A program made the translations under genes and the position numbers. The notes under the pieces are model-generated. The model searched no databases, was not told the origin of the DNA, and saw nothing but the letters and a program-made list of their open reading frames with translations. Below, piece after piece: positions 35,133-43,926 of a DNA stretch of 64,000 nucleotides. Numbering within the stretch: position 1 is the stretch's first letter; each line of letters starts with the position of its first letter. The DNA comes from Thermaerobacter sp. FW80. Its GTDB lineage: Bacteria > Bacillota > Sulfobacillia > Thermaerobacterales > Thermaerobacteraceae. The stretch lies in the NCBI RefSeq assembly GCF_004634385.1, contig NZ_CP037895.1:434001-498000 (forward strand), in the 5' to 3' direction.

Positions 35133-36179
35133 CTAGTTCGGCGCGGGCGTCGCGTCGGCCACCCCCGCCAGCCGCCCCACCTCGCGGAGGAAGGCGAGCC
35201 ATGCCGCCGCGCGCCGGCGAGACGCCACCGCCCGTTGCGTCGAACCTGGGTTCATCTGCAGGGCGCGCCGCCACAGTCGACCGAGCTCGTCCAACCATCG
35301 CGCCAGCTGCGGGTGCGGCCCGCCCCGCTCCGCGACCAGCAGGGCAGGGCCGACGCGCGCCACCGCCTCCCGCGGGTCCACGCCGCTGCGGCGCGCCAGG
35401 GCGGCCAGCGCCAGGGCCGCCGCCGAGGTGGCGCCGTCCCACAGCCAGACGAACGCAGGTTCGTCCGAGATGTCGAACCAAGCCTCTGCCGGTGCAGGCT
35501 CCCCCTTCGGGTGCGGGGACGCTGCCGCCCCGCCGCCCGTCGGTCCCCCTCCCTCGCCCGGCGGCGGCACGCCGCGGCCGACGACCCGGCCGCGGATGAC
35601 CACGTAGGTGTGGCGCCCCTCGGTGACCAACCCCTCGCCCTCGAGCGCGATCCAGAGGGTCCATCGGCCAGGCGGCGCCGGGGGATGCCCGGCCCCGCTG
35701 TCGCGGCCGGCGGGACCGGCGGTTGGCGCCGGGGAGGCTGCCCGGGGGATCGCTGCCAGCGCCGGCAGGCGCAGGGCGTCGGCGCCGCGCGTCGGCTGGA
35801 GGACGATCCGGGTGCCGGGGAGGAGCCGCGGCGCGCCGTCCCGCAGGATGGCGGCGATGGTCTTGCCGTGGAGTCCGGCGACGACCACGGCGTCGGCCTC
35901 GCCGGGCGCCAGGGGCTCGAGCCCCGCCCCCTGGCGGAGTTCGACCGCCCCCTCGACGCCGGCTGCCCGCACCACGCGGCGGGCGGCCTCCAGGGGCGCG
36001 CGGCGCAGGTCGGTAGCGATGGCGCGTTGCGCCTGGCCCCGCAGGATCGCCGCCGCGGGCAGGTAGCCGTGGTCCGTGCCGACGTCGGCCAGCACCCGGG
36101 CGCGGCCGACGGCCGCCAGGACCGCCTCCAGGCGCGGTCCCAGCCGGTCCCATCGGCGCCGCCCGGTGGTCGGGTTCAC
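35133..36179 (-). CDS. trmK: tRNA (adenine-22 N1) methyltransferase
   Basis: SAM-dependent class I methyltransferase; LADVGTDHGYLPAAAIL is the SAM motif specific to TrmK. GLHGKTIAAIL and VLQPTRGADALRLPAL follow as in the family. A Pro/Gly-rich insertion of about 40 residues interrupts the catalytic domain, and the C-terminal helical part is longer than usual. It starts at GTG 36179; an in-frame TAG two codons upstream excludes longer starts. Confidence 0.85.
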   Translation of the reverse strand: MNPTTGRRRWDRLGPRLEAVLAAVGRARVLADVGTDHGYLPAAAILRGQAQRAIATDLRRAPLEAARRVVRAAGVEGAVELRQGAGLEPLAPGEADAVVVAGLHGKTIAAILRDGAPRLLPGTRIVLQPTRGADALRLPALAAIPRAASPAPTAGPAGRDSGAGHPPAPPGRWTLWIALEGEGLVTEGRHTYVVIRGRVVGRGVPPPGEGGGPTGGGAAASPHPKGEPAPAEAWFDISDEPAFVWLWDGATSAAALALAALARRSGVDPREAVARVGPALLVAERGGPHPQLARWLDELGRLWRRALQMNPGSTQRAVASRRRAAAWLAFLREVGRLAGVADATPAPN

Positions 36180-36544
36180 CGTCTACACGACCCCGCTCCC
36201 ATGGTTTGTCGGCCGCCTCGGCATCCCGCTTCCCGGCCCCCCTTCCGTCGCGCGACGGGCGGACCCGACGCGTCGGAGGCGGCCCGGTGCGACGCGTCCC
36301 GCTCCGCGGCTTGCCCACGGCGTGCCGCGCCCGCCCGTAAGGGGGCATGCCGCGCCCTCGGATCGCCGGCGCGCCGGGCGCCCGTCGGGGGTGGCAGGCA
36401 CCGGGCAATCCGGGCCTTCGAGGAGCCCCTGGACCCCGCCTGCTTCTGCCATGTCGCCCATGCCGCAGCGCCTTCCTTGCCGCTGCCGAGCCGCCGCTGC
36501 TATCATGGGCACGCAAGGGGCGAACCCGCAAAGGGGGCTTTCCC
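36180..36544. other. Divergent gap trmK-ttuB
   Basis: It contains the ttuB promoter at its right end. The rest shows no gene. Confidence 0.45.
36477..36506 (+). promoter_or_regulatory. Promoter of ttuB
   Basis: TTGCCG (36477-36482), 18-base spacer, extended TGCTATCAT (-10 at 36501-36506). Confidence 0.6.
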
Positions 36545-36748
36545 ATGAAGGTCACCGTCCCGATCCCCGTGCGCAAGGTGTACGAGATCAAGGGCCCCAA
36601 GCGCGTCAAGGAGATCCTGGACGAACTCGGCCTGCCCTACGAGTCGGTGATCGTGATCTACGAGAAGCGGCTCTTGACGCCGGATGCGCGGGTGCCGGAC
36701 GACGCCGAGATCGAGGTGCGGCCGGCCATCTCGGGTGGGGGCCGCTGA
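36545..36748 (+). CDS. ttuB: TtuB-like ubiquitin-fold sulfur carrier
   Basis: 67 residues of the ThiS/MoaD beta-grasp type: VKEILDELGLPYESVIVIYE, then DDAEIEVRPAISGGGR. As a thiocarboxylate it should deliver sulfur to TtuA. The adjacent ttuA supports TtuB over ThiS or MoaD. The C-terminus is GGGR rather than the free Gly-Gly required for adenylation, so an Arg must be trimmed or the carrier works differently. GGGGG precedes the ATG. Confidence 0.8.
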   Translation: MKVTVPIPVRKVYEIKGPKRVKEILDELGLPYESVIVIYEKRLLTPDARVPDDAEIEVRPAISGGGR

Positions 36749-36984
36749 GGGGACGCCGTCGGGCGGCGCCGGCGGCGGATGCATCGCCGGCGTCGCACGG
36801 GCCGACTTCGTCACCGGCTCCGTCGCCCTTCGCGGGGTCGGACGGGTCGGCGCGAGCGCCGCGGCCGCGAGCCGCGGTGGCTCCCACCGGGTCCCGCCGT
36901 AGGCTCTGACTGGCGGCCGGCCGTTCCGGCCCGTTCCGGTCCGTCCCGACCCGTTCCCGCCGCCGGGGAAAGGAGGTGGCGTCG

Positions 36985-37899
36985 ATGAAGTGCACCAAGT
37001 GCGGCGAACAGGCGGTGGTGCCGATCCGCCGGCACAACGCCGCCTTCTGCACCGAGCACTTCTTCGAGTACTTCGACAACCAGGTCCAGCGGGCCATCAA
37101 AGAGCACCGCATGTTCACCCACGACGACAAGATCCTGGTGGCGGTCTCCGGCGGCAAGGACAGCCTAGCCATCTGGGACGTGCTGCTGCGCCTCGGGTAC
37201 GAGGCCCATGGCCTGTACATCGACCTGGGCATCGGGGAGTACTCCAAGCGCTCCACGGAGAAGGTGCGCAAGTTCGCGGAGGAGCGCGACGCGGTCCTCC
37301 GCATCGTCTCGGTGGAGGAGGAGTACGGCCTGGGCACCACCGAGCTGGCGCGCAAGGCCGGCCGTCCCGCCTGCTCGGCGTGCGGCCTGAACAAGCGGTA
37401 CATCTTCAACCGCGAGGCCCTGGAGGGCGGCTACGACGTCCTGGTCACCGGGCACAACCTGGACGACGAGGCGGCCACCCTGCTGGGCAACGTGCTGCAC
37501 TGGAACACCGGGTACCTGGCGCGGCAGTCGCCGGTGCTGGAGGCCACCGCGCCCAATCTGGTGAAGAAGGTCAAGCCCCTGTACCGGCTGACGGAACGCG
37601 AGATCGCCTCCTACGCGGTGCTGCGGGGCATCGACTACATCGTCGAGGAGTGCCCCATGGCCAAGGGCGCCAAATCCATCCAGTACAAGCACATCCTCAA
37701 CCAGCTGGAGGAGCTGTCCCCGGGCGCCAAGGCGCGCTTCCTCTTCGGGTTCCTCGAGCATGGGCGACCGCACTTCCAGGAGGAGCGCGAACGGGTCGAG
37801 GTCCGGCCGTGCCGGGTGTGCGGCCAGCCTACGACCGCCGAGGTATGCGCCCACTGCCGCATGCTCCAGCGGGTCGGGGTGGCGGTGGCCGGCGACTGA
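36985..37899 (+). CDS. ttuA: tRNA-5-methyluridine(54) 2-sulfurtransferase
   Basis: Makes 2-thioribothymidine at tRNA position 54, a thermophile modification. An N-terminal zinc knuckle (MKCTKCGEQ, then FCTEHF), the PP-loop SGGKDS at residues 55-60, ACSACGLNKRY and EECPMAKG (probable Fe-S cysteines) and a C-terminal zinc knuckle (CRVCGQPT, CAHC) occur in the TtuA order. AGGAGG lies 8 bases before the ATG. 236 bases separate it from ttuB. Confidence 0.93.
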   Translation: MKCTKCGEQAVVPIRRHNAAFCTEHFFEYFDNQVQRAIKEHRMFTHDDKILVAVSGGKDSLAIWDVLLRLGYEAHGLYIDLGIGEYSKRSTEKVRKFAEERDAVLRIVSVEEEYGLGTTELARKAGRPACSACGLNKRYIFNREALEGGYDVLVTGHNLDDEAATLLGNVLHWNTGYLARQSPVLEATAPNLVKKVKPLYRLTEREIASYAVLRGIDYIVEECPMAKGAKSIQYKHILNQLEELSPGAKARFLFGFLEHGRPHFQEERERVEVRPCRVCGQPTTAEVCAHCRMLQRVGVAVAGD

Positions 37900-38022
37900 G
37901 GACCGGCCCGGCGCCCCGAAGGCCGTGGGCCGGCCCGGTGCGCGAAGGCCTGCGCGGCGCGCTCCCATGCCGGCATCGGGTGCAAACCCGACCGCGAGTC
38001 CCATCGGGCGGAACCGTCGCCT

Positions 38023-38054
38023 GGCGCCTCGGTCGACGCGCGAGGCGCCTTTTT
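38023..38054 (+). terminator. Intrinsic terminator after ttuA
   Basis: GGCGCCTCG pairs with CGAGGCGCC and is followed by TTTTT. Confidence 0.9.
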
Positions 38055-38214
38055 CGTGCGGGGCCCTCGCCGCGATGGCGGTGGGCCCTCTTCGTCCTTG
38101 CCCGTCCTTGCCCTCCGTCTGGCCGTCCGAGCCGGAGGGCGCGGCGCCCGCCTCGCGGTCGCCGACGGGGTCGCCCCCGGCAGGCGGGGCACCCTATGCG
38201 CGGGGGTGAGTCCG

Positions 38215-38439
38215 ATGCCCCGCACGGGGGAGGAACCCGGCCCGGGCGTCTACACCTGCACGCGGTGCGGCCAGACGGTGCGGTTGGACGACGCCGGGGA
38301 TCGCCTGCCGCCGTGCCCCGATTGCCGCAACACCGAGTTCGTCCGCGCAGGGACGGACCCGGCGGCGGCCGGGGTCAGCGCCCGCGTCGCCCCCTCGGAG
38401 CGGGAGGAGGAGGAGACCGGCCGCGCCCCGCGCCGTTGA
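38215..38439 (+). CDS. Small zinc-ribbon protein
   Basis: 74 residues. Two CXXC knuckles (YTCTRCGQTVRL and LPPCPDCRNTEFVRAG) form a rubredoxin-like zinc ribbon; the tail is charged and disordered. GGGGGTGAG precedes the ATG. Role unknown; such proteins often act as adaptors. Confidence 0.78.
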   Translation: MPRTGEEPGPGVYTCTRCGQTVRLDDAGDRLPPCPDCRNTEFVRAGTDPAAAGVSARVAPSEREEEETGRAPRR

Positions 38440-38464
38440 GCACCCAGTCGGCCGTGTGCAATGC

Positions 38465-38497
38465 AAGGGGCCGGCAGGCCAAGCCTGCCGGCCCCTT
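38465..38497. terminator. Hairpin between convergent genes
   Basis: A perfect 15-base inverted repeat (AAGGGGCCGGCAGGC, loop CAA) between the zinc-ribbon gene and the tRNA. Its A and T flanks are short, so it could act in both directions. Confidence 0.65.
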
Positions 38498-38514
38498 GGT
38501 GGGCGGGACGAGGA

Positions 38515-38589
38515 TGGAGCGGGAGACGGGAATCGAACCCGCGGCCTTCACCTTGGGAGGGTGACGCTCTACCACTGAGCTACTCCCGC
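38515..38589 (-). tRNA. tRNA-Gly (anticodon CCC), CCA encoded
   Basis: On the minus strand GCGGGAG pairs with CTCCCGC, the D arm is GCTCAGTGGTAGAGC, the anticodon loop CTCCCAA gives CCC, and the T arm GCGGGTTCGAATCCCGT is standard. TCCA ends the gene. Confidence 0.97.
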
Positions 38590-38735
38590 GTGTTGAGCTC
38601 CTTCCGCATGTCCCGAGACACCGTCTTCGGTCCTCGGTCGCCCGGGTGCGTCGGCTCACCTGGAACAATCCCCTGCATCGACCGGCTGGCGGCCGGCACC
38701 CGGAGCGGCGCCCATCTCGTCGCGGCGCAGCCCTA

Positions 38736-38764
38736 ATCATAGCGCAGGCCCCGACGAAAGGCAA
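38736..38764 (-). promoter_or_regulatory. Promoter upstream of tRNA-Gly
   Basis: Minus-strand TTGCCT (38759-38764), 17-base spacer, TATGAT (38736-38741). It lies 147 bases before the tRNA, leaving a leader in which no gene was seen. Confidence 0.65.
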
Positions 38765-38943
38765 CCCGGCGCGATCACTCGACTGCATCAAGCTTCGGTA
38801 GGCGTCAGCCCGGTCCACGGTCTTGTCATGCCACGAAAAGGACCGCCAGATGGCGGAGCGCCCGGACCCACTCGCGGTCAGCGTGGGGCCCGTGCAGCGC
38901 CGGGATCCGTGCCCGAAGCCGCGTCCTCAATCCGCTGCGTTGA

Positions 38944-39351
38944 GAGGCTGGTCCCGGACAACCGACCTTACGGGATGGATACCAGGTGGTGGCGCCCCCC
39001 CCCCCCCCCCGGGTCGCCGAATGCCGCCTGCAGATCGAGGCCCGGGTCGACCGGTGGTATCCCCTTGGAGACGCGGCGTGGATCGTGGTGGTCGAGGCGG
39101 TGCGAGTCCACGCCCATCCGGAGATCGTCGCAGGGCCACATCACATCGACCCGCGGGCCTGGCGACCGCTGATCTACAATTTCCGGCACTACTTCGAGCT
39201 GGGGCGGGAACTGGGCCGCACCTTCCGCGCCGACACGCCGGGCCGGTGCGCCGGCGCAGAAGGGGGTGCAGGCCGGGAACCGGGTGGCGCTGCCCCGGGT
39301 CCCCGTCCGACCGCCCTGAGAGCGCGGCCGCCCGGCTGCCCGGCGTCGTAG
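38944..39351 (+). pseudogene. Flavin reductase-like fragment with C16 tract
   Basis: The frame VAECRLQIEARVDRWYPLGD continuing to RPLIYNFRHYFELGRELGRT matches the C-terminal half of flavin reductase/FMN-binding proteins. The N-terminal half (about 100 residues) is absent: the frame closes at a TGA at 38941, and no matching sequence was seen upstream in other frames. Sixteen consecutive C residues (38995-39010) encode PPPPP where relatives usually have about two Pro. It is probably a truncated pseudogene; expression from GTG 38986 cannot be excluded. Confidence 0.65.
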
Positions 39352-39417
39352 GAGCCCAGCCCGCTGGCGTCGTAGGATGACCACGGCGGTACCAACCGGT
39401 CGAAGGAGGCCTCCAGA

Positions 39418-40308
39418 TTGAGCGAGCCGGTCGTCGACGTGCTCTGGACGGCAGACGAGGCCGAGCGCCACGCCTTCGCGCCCGGCGAGGCAGCAGCCTT
39501 CCTGGACATCTTGCGCGCCACCACCACGATGACCGCCGCCCTGGCCGCGGGGGCCCGCGCCGTCGTGGCCGTGGCCGATCCCGCCAAGGCCCTCGTGTTG
39601 CGGGAACGCCTCACGCCCGCCCCCCTCCTGGCCGGGGAGGAGCGGATGGAACGCCGGCCGGGGTTCGATCTCGGGAACTCCCCTCGCGAGTTCACCGCCG
39701 AGCGGGTCACGGGCCGCACCCTGGTGATGTGCACCACCAACGGTACCCGGGCCGCCGTCGCATCCCTGCGCGGTGGGTGTCGCCGGCTGTTCGCCGCGTC
39801 GCTGCGCAACCGGGCGGCCACCGCCCGCGCGTTGCTGGCCGACCCCAGCGTCGACCGGATCACCCTGATCTGCGCGGGCACCCACGGCCGCTTCTCCCTG
39901 GACGACGCCATCGGCGCCGGGGCGGTGATCGAGGCGCTGATCGGCGCTCCCGGCAGCGCAACCCACCGACCCGAGCCGACCGCCCCGTCCGGGGCGGCGG
40001 TGACACCCCCGGCGGCCGCCCGCCCGCCGACCGGCCCCCGACCGTGCCGCCTCTCCGACGCCGCCGTCGCCGCCCTGCAGCTCTGGCAGACCGCACGGCC
40101 CCGGCTGGCCGAGGCCCTGGCCGGCTGCCGGCACGGGCGCCTGCTGGTAGAGGCGGGGTTCGCGGCCGACCTCCCGGTGGCCGCCGCCGTGGACGCCGCG
40201 GATTTCGCCATCGCCTGGCAGCCCGCGCCCGACATGCCGGAGGATGTCGGCGGCGGCTGGTTCGTCCCGACGCATTTCCCGGGAAATCGACGGACCGGCG
40301 ATCGCTGA
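39418..40308 (+). CDS. comB: 2-phosphosulfolactate phosphatase (ComB family)
   Basis: Family enzymes dephosphorylate 2-phosphosulfolactate in coenzyme M-like pathways; in bacteria the true role is often unclear. FLDILRATTTMTAALAAGA, then LLAGEERMERRPGFDLGNSP and LVMCTTNGTRA are the family blocks. A Pro-rich insert lies near residue 190, and the C-terminus ends at a GGTTCGTCC word. It starts at TTG 39418 with GGAGG 8 bases upstream. Confidence 0.87.
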   Translation: MSEPVVDVLWTADEAERHAFAPGEAAAFLDILRATTTMTAALAAGARAVVAVADPAKALVLRERLTPAPLLAGEERMERRPGFDLGNSPREFTAERVTGRTLVMCTTNGTRAAVASLRGGCRRLFAASLRNRAATARALLADPSVDRITLICAGTHGRFSLDDAIGAGAVIEALIGAPGSATHRPEPTAPSGAAVTPPAAARPPTGPRPCRLSDAAVAALQLWQTARPRLAEALAGCRHGRLLVEAGFAADLPVAAAVDAADFAIAWQPAPDMPEDVGGGWFVPTHFPGNRRTGDR

Positions 40309-40589
40309 CCGCCGTCGCGGGGCGGGCGCGTCCGGCCGCGGAAAGGCTGACACGCATCCCCCAGGGCACCGGACCCGGCCGCCAGGGTCACCCGGGCGGC
40401 ATCGGGGCCGACGGCGGGATCGCTGGCGTCCGCAGGCCGCGCGCCCCTCCCCGGCTCCCCGACGGCCGCACCCCGGGCTCCCTCGGCGGAACCGTCCAGG
40501 TGGCAAGGCGGTCCGCGCTGCATGACCCGGGGGCCCGAGCGCGGTGGGGGGCTGCCGGTGGGGCTGCCGGTGCCCTCGGGCGCGGGCCG

Positions 40590-41543
40590 TCAGCTGTCCC
40601 CCAAGGCCCGGTCCAGCTCCCGCAGCCAGCGGATCTCGTCGGCGTACTCCAGCTCGCGGTCCACCGGCGTCTCCAGCAACATGGGCAGCGCTCGCAGGCG
40701 GGGGTGCCGGAGCAGGTTGGCGAATCCCTCCCGCCCGATGGCCCCTTGCCCGACCTTCTCGTGGCGGTCGCGCCGGCTGCCGCACGGGAACTTGCTGTCG
40801 TTGACATGGAGGGCCCGGACCCGCCCCCACCCCACCGCGCGGTCCACGTCGTCCACCAGCCGATCGACGGCGGCGGGGTCGCGCCAGTCGTAGCCGGCCG
40901 CGAAGAGATGACAGGTGTCCAGGCAGACGCCAACCCGCTCCGGCCACCCCAACCCGTCCAGGATCGCGCGGAGCTCCTCCAGCCGGCCGCCGATCTCGGT
41001 GCCCTGACCCGACATGGTCTCCAAGAGCAGCCAGGGGGCGCCGGGTTCGTCCAACAGGGGGAGCACCGGCTCGATGGCGGCGACGACGCGGCGGATCCCG
41101 TCGGCGGGATCCCCCTCCACATAGCTGCCGGGGTGGGTCACGGCGGCATCCGCCCCCACCCAGCGGCAGCGTTCCAGGTCTTCCTGCAGGACCCGGCGGG
41201 CGAACGCATAGGCCTGGGCCTTGGGCGAGGCGAGGTTGACCGTGTACGGGATGTGGGCGATCACGAAGCGCAGGCCCACCGCGTCCCGCTGCCGCAGCCA
41301 CTCGGCGCGCTCCGCCTCGTCCACCTGGCGCTGGGCCCCGCCCCGGGGATTGCGCGGGAAGAACTGCAGCGCGTTGGCCGCCACCTGGGATGCCACCCGC
41401 GCCGCCGTCGGGAAGCCCTTGGCGACGGAGAGGTGGCATCCCACCACCAGCGGCGAATGGGTGGGCGCGGCGCCACCGCTGGCCGCGCCGGCCGTGGGGG
41501 ACGGGGTCTGCGGGTCCGCTCCGGCAATGCCCTGTTCGATCAA
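40590..41543 (-). CDS. nfo: Deoxyribonuclease IV (AP endonuclease)
   Basis: Cuts abasic sites with three Zn ions. ALQFFPRNPRG, HIPYTVNLASP, VTHPGSYVEGD, LLETMSGQGTEIGG, VGVCLDTCHLFAAGYD, HVNDSKFPCGSRRDRHEKVG and LLETPVD hold the complete metal-ligand set. About 40 residues of extra N-terminus. Starts at TTG 41543 with GGAGG upstream. Confidence 0.94.
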   Translation of the reverse strand: MIEQGIAGADPQTPSPTAGAASGGAAPTHSPLVVGCHLSVAKGFPTAARVASQVAANALQFFPRNPRGGAQRQVDEAERAEWLRQRDAVGLRFVIAHIPYTVNLASPKAQAYAFARRVLQEDLERCRWVGADAAVTHPGSYVEGDPADGIRRVVAAIEPVLPLLDEPGAPWLLLETMSGQGTEIGGRLEELRAILDGLGWPERVGVCLDTCHLFAAGYDWRDPAAVDRLVDDVDRAVGWGRVRALHVNDSKFPCGSRRDRHEKVGQGAIGREGFANLLRHPRLRALPMLLETPVDRELEYADEIRWLRELDRALGDS

Positions 41544-41751
41544 GGATGGCGCCTCCTCCCGGGCGGCCGCCCGCGCGAAGGTCGGCCCCGGCGACCGCGG
41601 TGGGTCTGGGACCCGGACGCCGGGGCCACAGGTCCGGCGCCGTGCCGGGCGGCGGGCGGCGTGCGTCGCGCGGTACCCTGCCTACGGTGGCCTTCGGTGC
41701 GTTCCGTTGGCTGCACCTCGCCGACAGGGGGCAGGGGCCCTATCGGCACGT

Positions 41752-43926
41752 CTACGGCGCCGGGACCCGGGGCCCGGCCCCGGCCTGGGCCAGGGCGTCG
41801 ATCTCCGCCGCCACCCTGCGCTCCGCCTCGGACCATCCGCTGAGCGCCGCCGTGGCGGCGGCCACCAGGCCCTGGCGCAGCCGGGCGTAGTCGGCGGCGC
41901 CGATCTTGCCCACGCGGTAGTCGTACTCCAGCTCGGCCAGCTCGGCCATCACCCGGGCGCGCACCGACGCCATGGCCGGGCGCGGCCACAGCGAGAACAG
42001 CGTCCCCGCCACCAGCAGGTAGCCCCCGACCCAGACCCAGGCCACCATGGGGTTGAGGTAGAACTCGAAGCCGGCGGTCTCCCCCTCCCAGCCGCCCAGG
42101 ACCACGTAGAGGTCGCGGCTCCACGAGGTGAGCATGGCCACCTCCGGCGTGGCCCCCATGGTCTCGGCGAACGCTGGGTAGAACCGGCGTTCGGGTTGCA
42201 GCCGCCCGACCACCTGTCCGTCCCGGGAGACCGTGAGGTCGGCGTACACGGCCGGGACGCCTTCGGAGATCCGCTCGCCCAGGCCGTGGTACGTGATGGT
42301 GAACCCGCCCATGGTGTAGCTCTCGCCCGGCGCGAGGCCCACCGCCTGGACCTGCTGGTAGCCGTACATGCCCGTCAGGCCGATCATCACTAGGACCACG
42401 CCCAGGTGGACCACGTAGCCGCCGTAGCGGCGCGGGTTGCGGTTGAGCATCTGCCAGAAGCCGCGGAGGGAGCGGTCGCCGGTGGCCGCGACCCGCGCGG
42501 CGTAGGCCGCCGCCACGTCCGCCAGGGTGGCCGTGGCGACGAAGAAGGCGATGGCGAACCCGGCCACGATGGGGGCCTCGCGCAGCCCCAAGGCGAACAG
42601 CGCCACCGCCAGGGCCAGCGCGCCCAGGGTCGGCAGCGCCAGCATCTGGCGCACCCGCGGCCACGAGGCCCGCCGCCAGGCGAGCACCGGCGCCACGCCC
42701 ATCAGGACCATCATGGCGAAGAACAGCGGGACGCCGACCCAGTTGAAGAAGGGCGGCCCCACCGACACCTGGACCCCGAAGAGCGGCGTCACCAGCGGCA
42801 GGATCGTGCCCCAGAAGACGGCGAAGGTCAGCCCCGCCAAGAGGAGGTTGTTCAGGAGGAACCCGGTCTCCTTGGAAAACGCCGACTCGGGCCGGCGTTC
42901 GTCGGCCAGCAGCGGCGCCCGGTCGATCAGCAGGTACGCCGTCACCGCCAGCACCAGGCCCAGGAAGCCGAGGAACCAGGGGCTGGTGGGCGAGGTGATG
43001 AAGGCGTGGACGGACGAGAGGATGCCGCTGCGGGTGATGAACGTGCCGAAGATGGTCAAGAGGAAGATGAAGACCGCCAGCCCCACGTTCCACCGCTTCA
43101 GCATGCCGCGCTTCTCCTGCACCAGCGACGAGTGGATGAAGGCGGTGGCCAGCAGCCACGGCATCAGGGCCGCGTTCTCCACCGGATCCCATGCCCAGAC
43201 CCCGCCCCAGCCGAGCTCGGTGTAGGCCCACCGGGCGCCGATGAGGATGCCGATGGAGAGGAAGAGCCACGCCAGCAGCGTCCACCGCCGCGTCACCCGG
43301 ATCCAGGCGTCCCCCGCGTTGCGGGTCCACAGGGCGGCCACGGCGAAGGCGAAGGGCACGGCCATGCCGACGTAGCCCAGATACAGGGTCAGGGGGTGGG
43401 AGACCATCCACGGGTTCTGCAGCAGGGGGTTCATCCCCCGTCCGTCGCTGGGCGGATCGGGCAGCACCGCGAAGGGGCTGGCCACCACCGCCACCTGCAG
43501 GGCGAAGAAGGCGGCGACGCCGCCCAGGGTGCCCAGGGCGTAGGGCAGCAAGGTGGGCACGGCCTGCCGCGCCGTGAACGCGACGGCCGCGGTGTAGCCG
43601 CTCAACAGCCACAGCCAGAACAGCAGCGAGCCCTCCTGACCGGACCAGAGGGCGCTGATCTTGTACGGGATCGGCATGTACCGGCTCGACTGGCTGGCGA
43701 CGTAGCGGAAGGAGAAGTCGTCGGTGAAGAGGGCGTGGACCAGGATCGCGACGGCGACGGTGACGGCGCCGAACAGGGCGGCCGCCAGCCACCGGGCGGG
43801 CGGCAGGAAGCGCAGCCGCCAGCGGTAGCGCCCTTCGAGGGGCGCCCACGCCGCCAGCGCCACGGCCAGCCCCAGGGCGAGCACCGTCGAGGCATGTCCC
43901 ACCTGGGCCATCGGGTTCGACCTCAC
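41752..43926 (-). CDS. ccmF: Cytochrome c heme lyase subunit CcmF
   Basis: Polytopic heme-handling protein of cytochrome c maturation. The heme motif GGVWAWDPVENAALMPW and conserved His residues (HALFTDDFSF, GTFITRSGILSSVHAF) are clear across about 14 helices. The last 75 residues after the final helix form a soluble helical tail (AELAELEYDYRVGKIGAADY) not part of ordinary CcmF. It starts at GTG 43926, overlapping the ccmH stop as GTGA, which supports coupled translation. Confidence 0.93.
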   Translation of the reverse strand: MRSNPMAQVGHASTVLALGLAVALAAWAPLEGRYRWRLRFLPPARWLAAALFGAVTVAVAILVHALFTDDFSFRYVASQSSRYMPIPYKISALWSGQEGSLLFWLWLLSGYTAAVAFTARQAVPTLLPYALGTLGGVAAFFALQVAVVASPFAVLPDPPSDGRGMNPLLQNPWMVSHPLTLYLGYVGMAVPFAFAVAALWTRNAGDAWIRVTRRWTLLAWLFLSIGILIGARWAYTELGWGGVWAWDPVENAALMPWLLATAFIHSSLVQEKRGMLKRWNVGLAVFIFLLTIFGTFITRSGILSSVHAFITSPTSPWFLGFLGLVLAVTAYLLIDRAPLLADERRPESAFSKETGFLLNNLLLAGLTFAVFWGTILPLVTPLFGVQVSVGPPFFNWVGVPLFFAMMVLMGVAPVLAWRRASWPRVRQMLALPTLGALALAVALFALGLREAPIVAGFAIAFFVATATLADVAAAYAARVAATGDRSLRGFWQMLNRNPRRYGGYVVHLGVVLVMIGLTGMYGYQQVQAVGLAPGESYTMGGFTITYHGLGERISEGVPAVYADLTVSRDGQVVGRLQPERRFYPAFAETMGATPEVAMLTSWSRDLYVVLGGWEGETAGFEFYLNPMVAWVWVGGYLLVAGTLFSLWPRPAMASVRARVMAELAELEYDYRVGKIGAADYARLRQGLVAAATAALSGWSEAERRVAAEIDALAQAGAGPRVPAP

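Noticed and set aside
38968-41439. 823-codon minus-strand frame over comB and nfo
   Set aside because: It crosses two well-identified genes in the wrong frame and has no domain.
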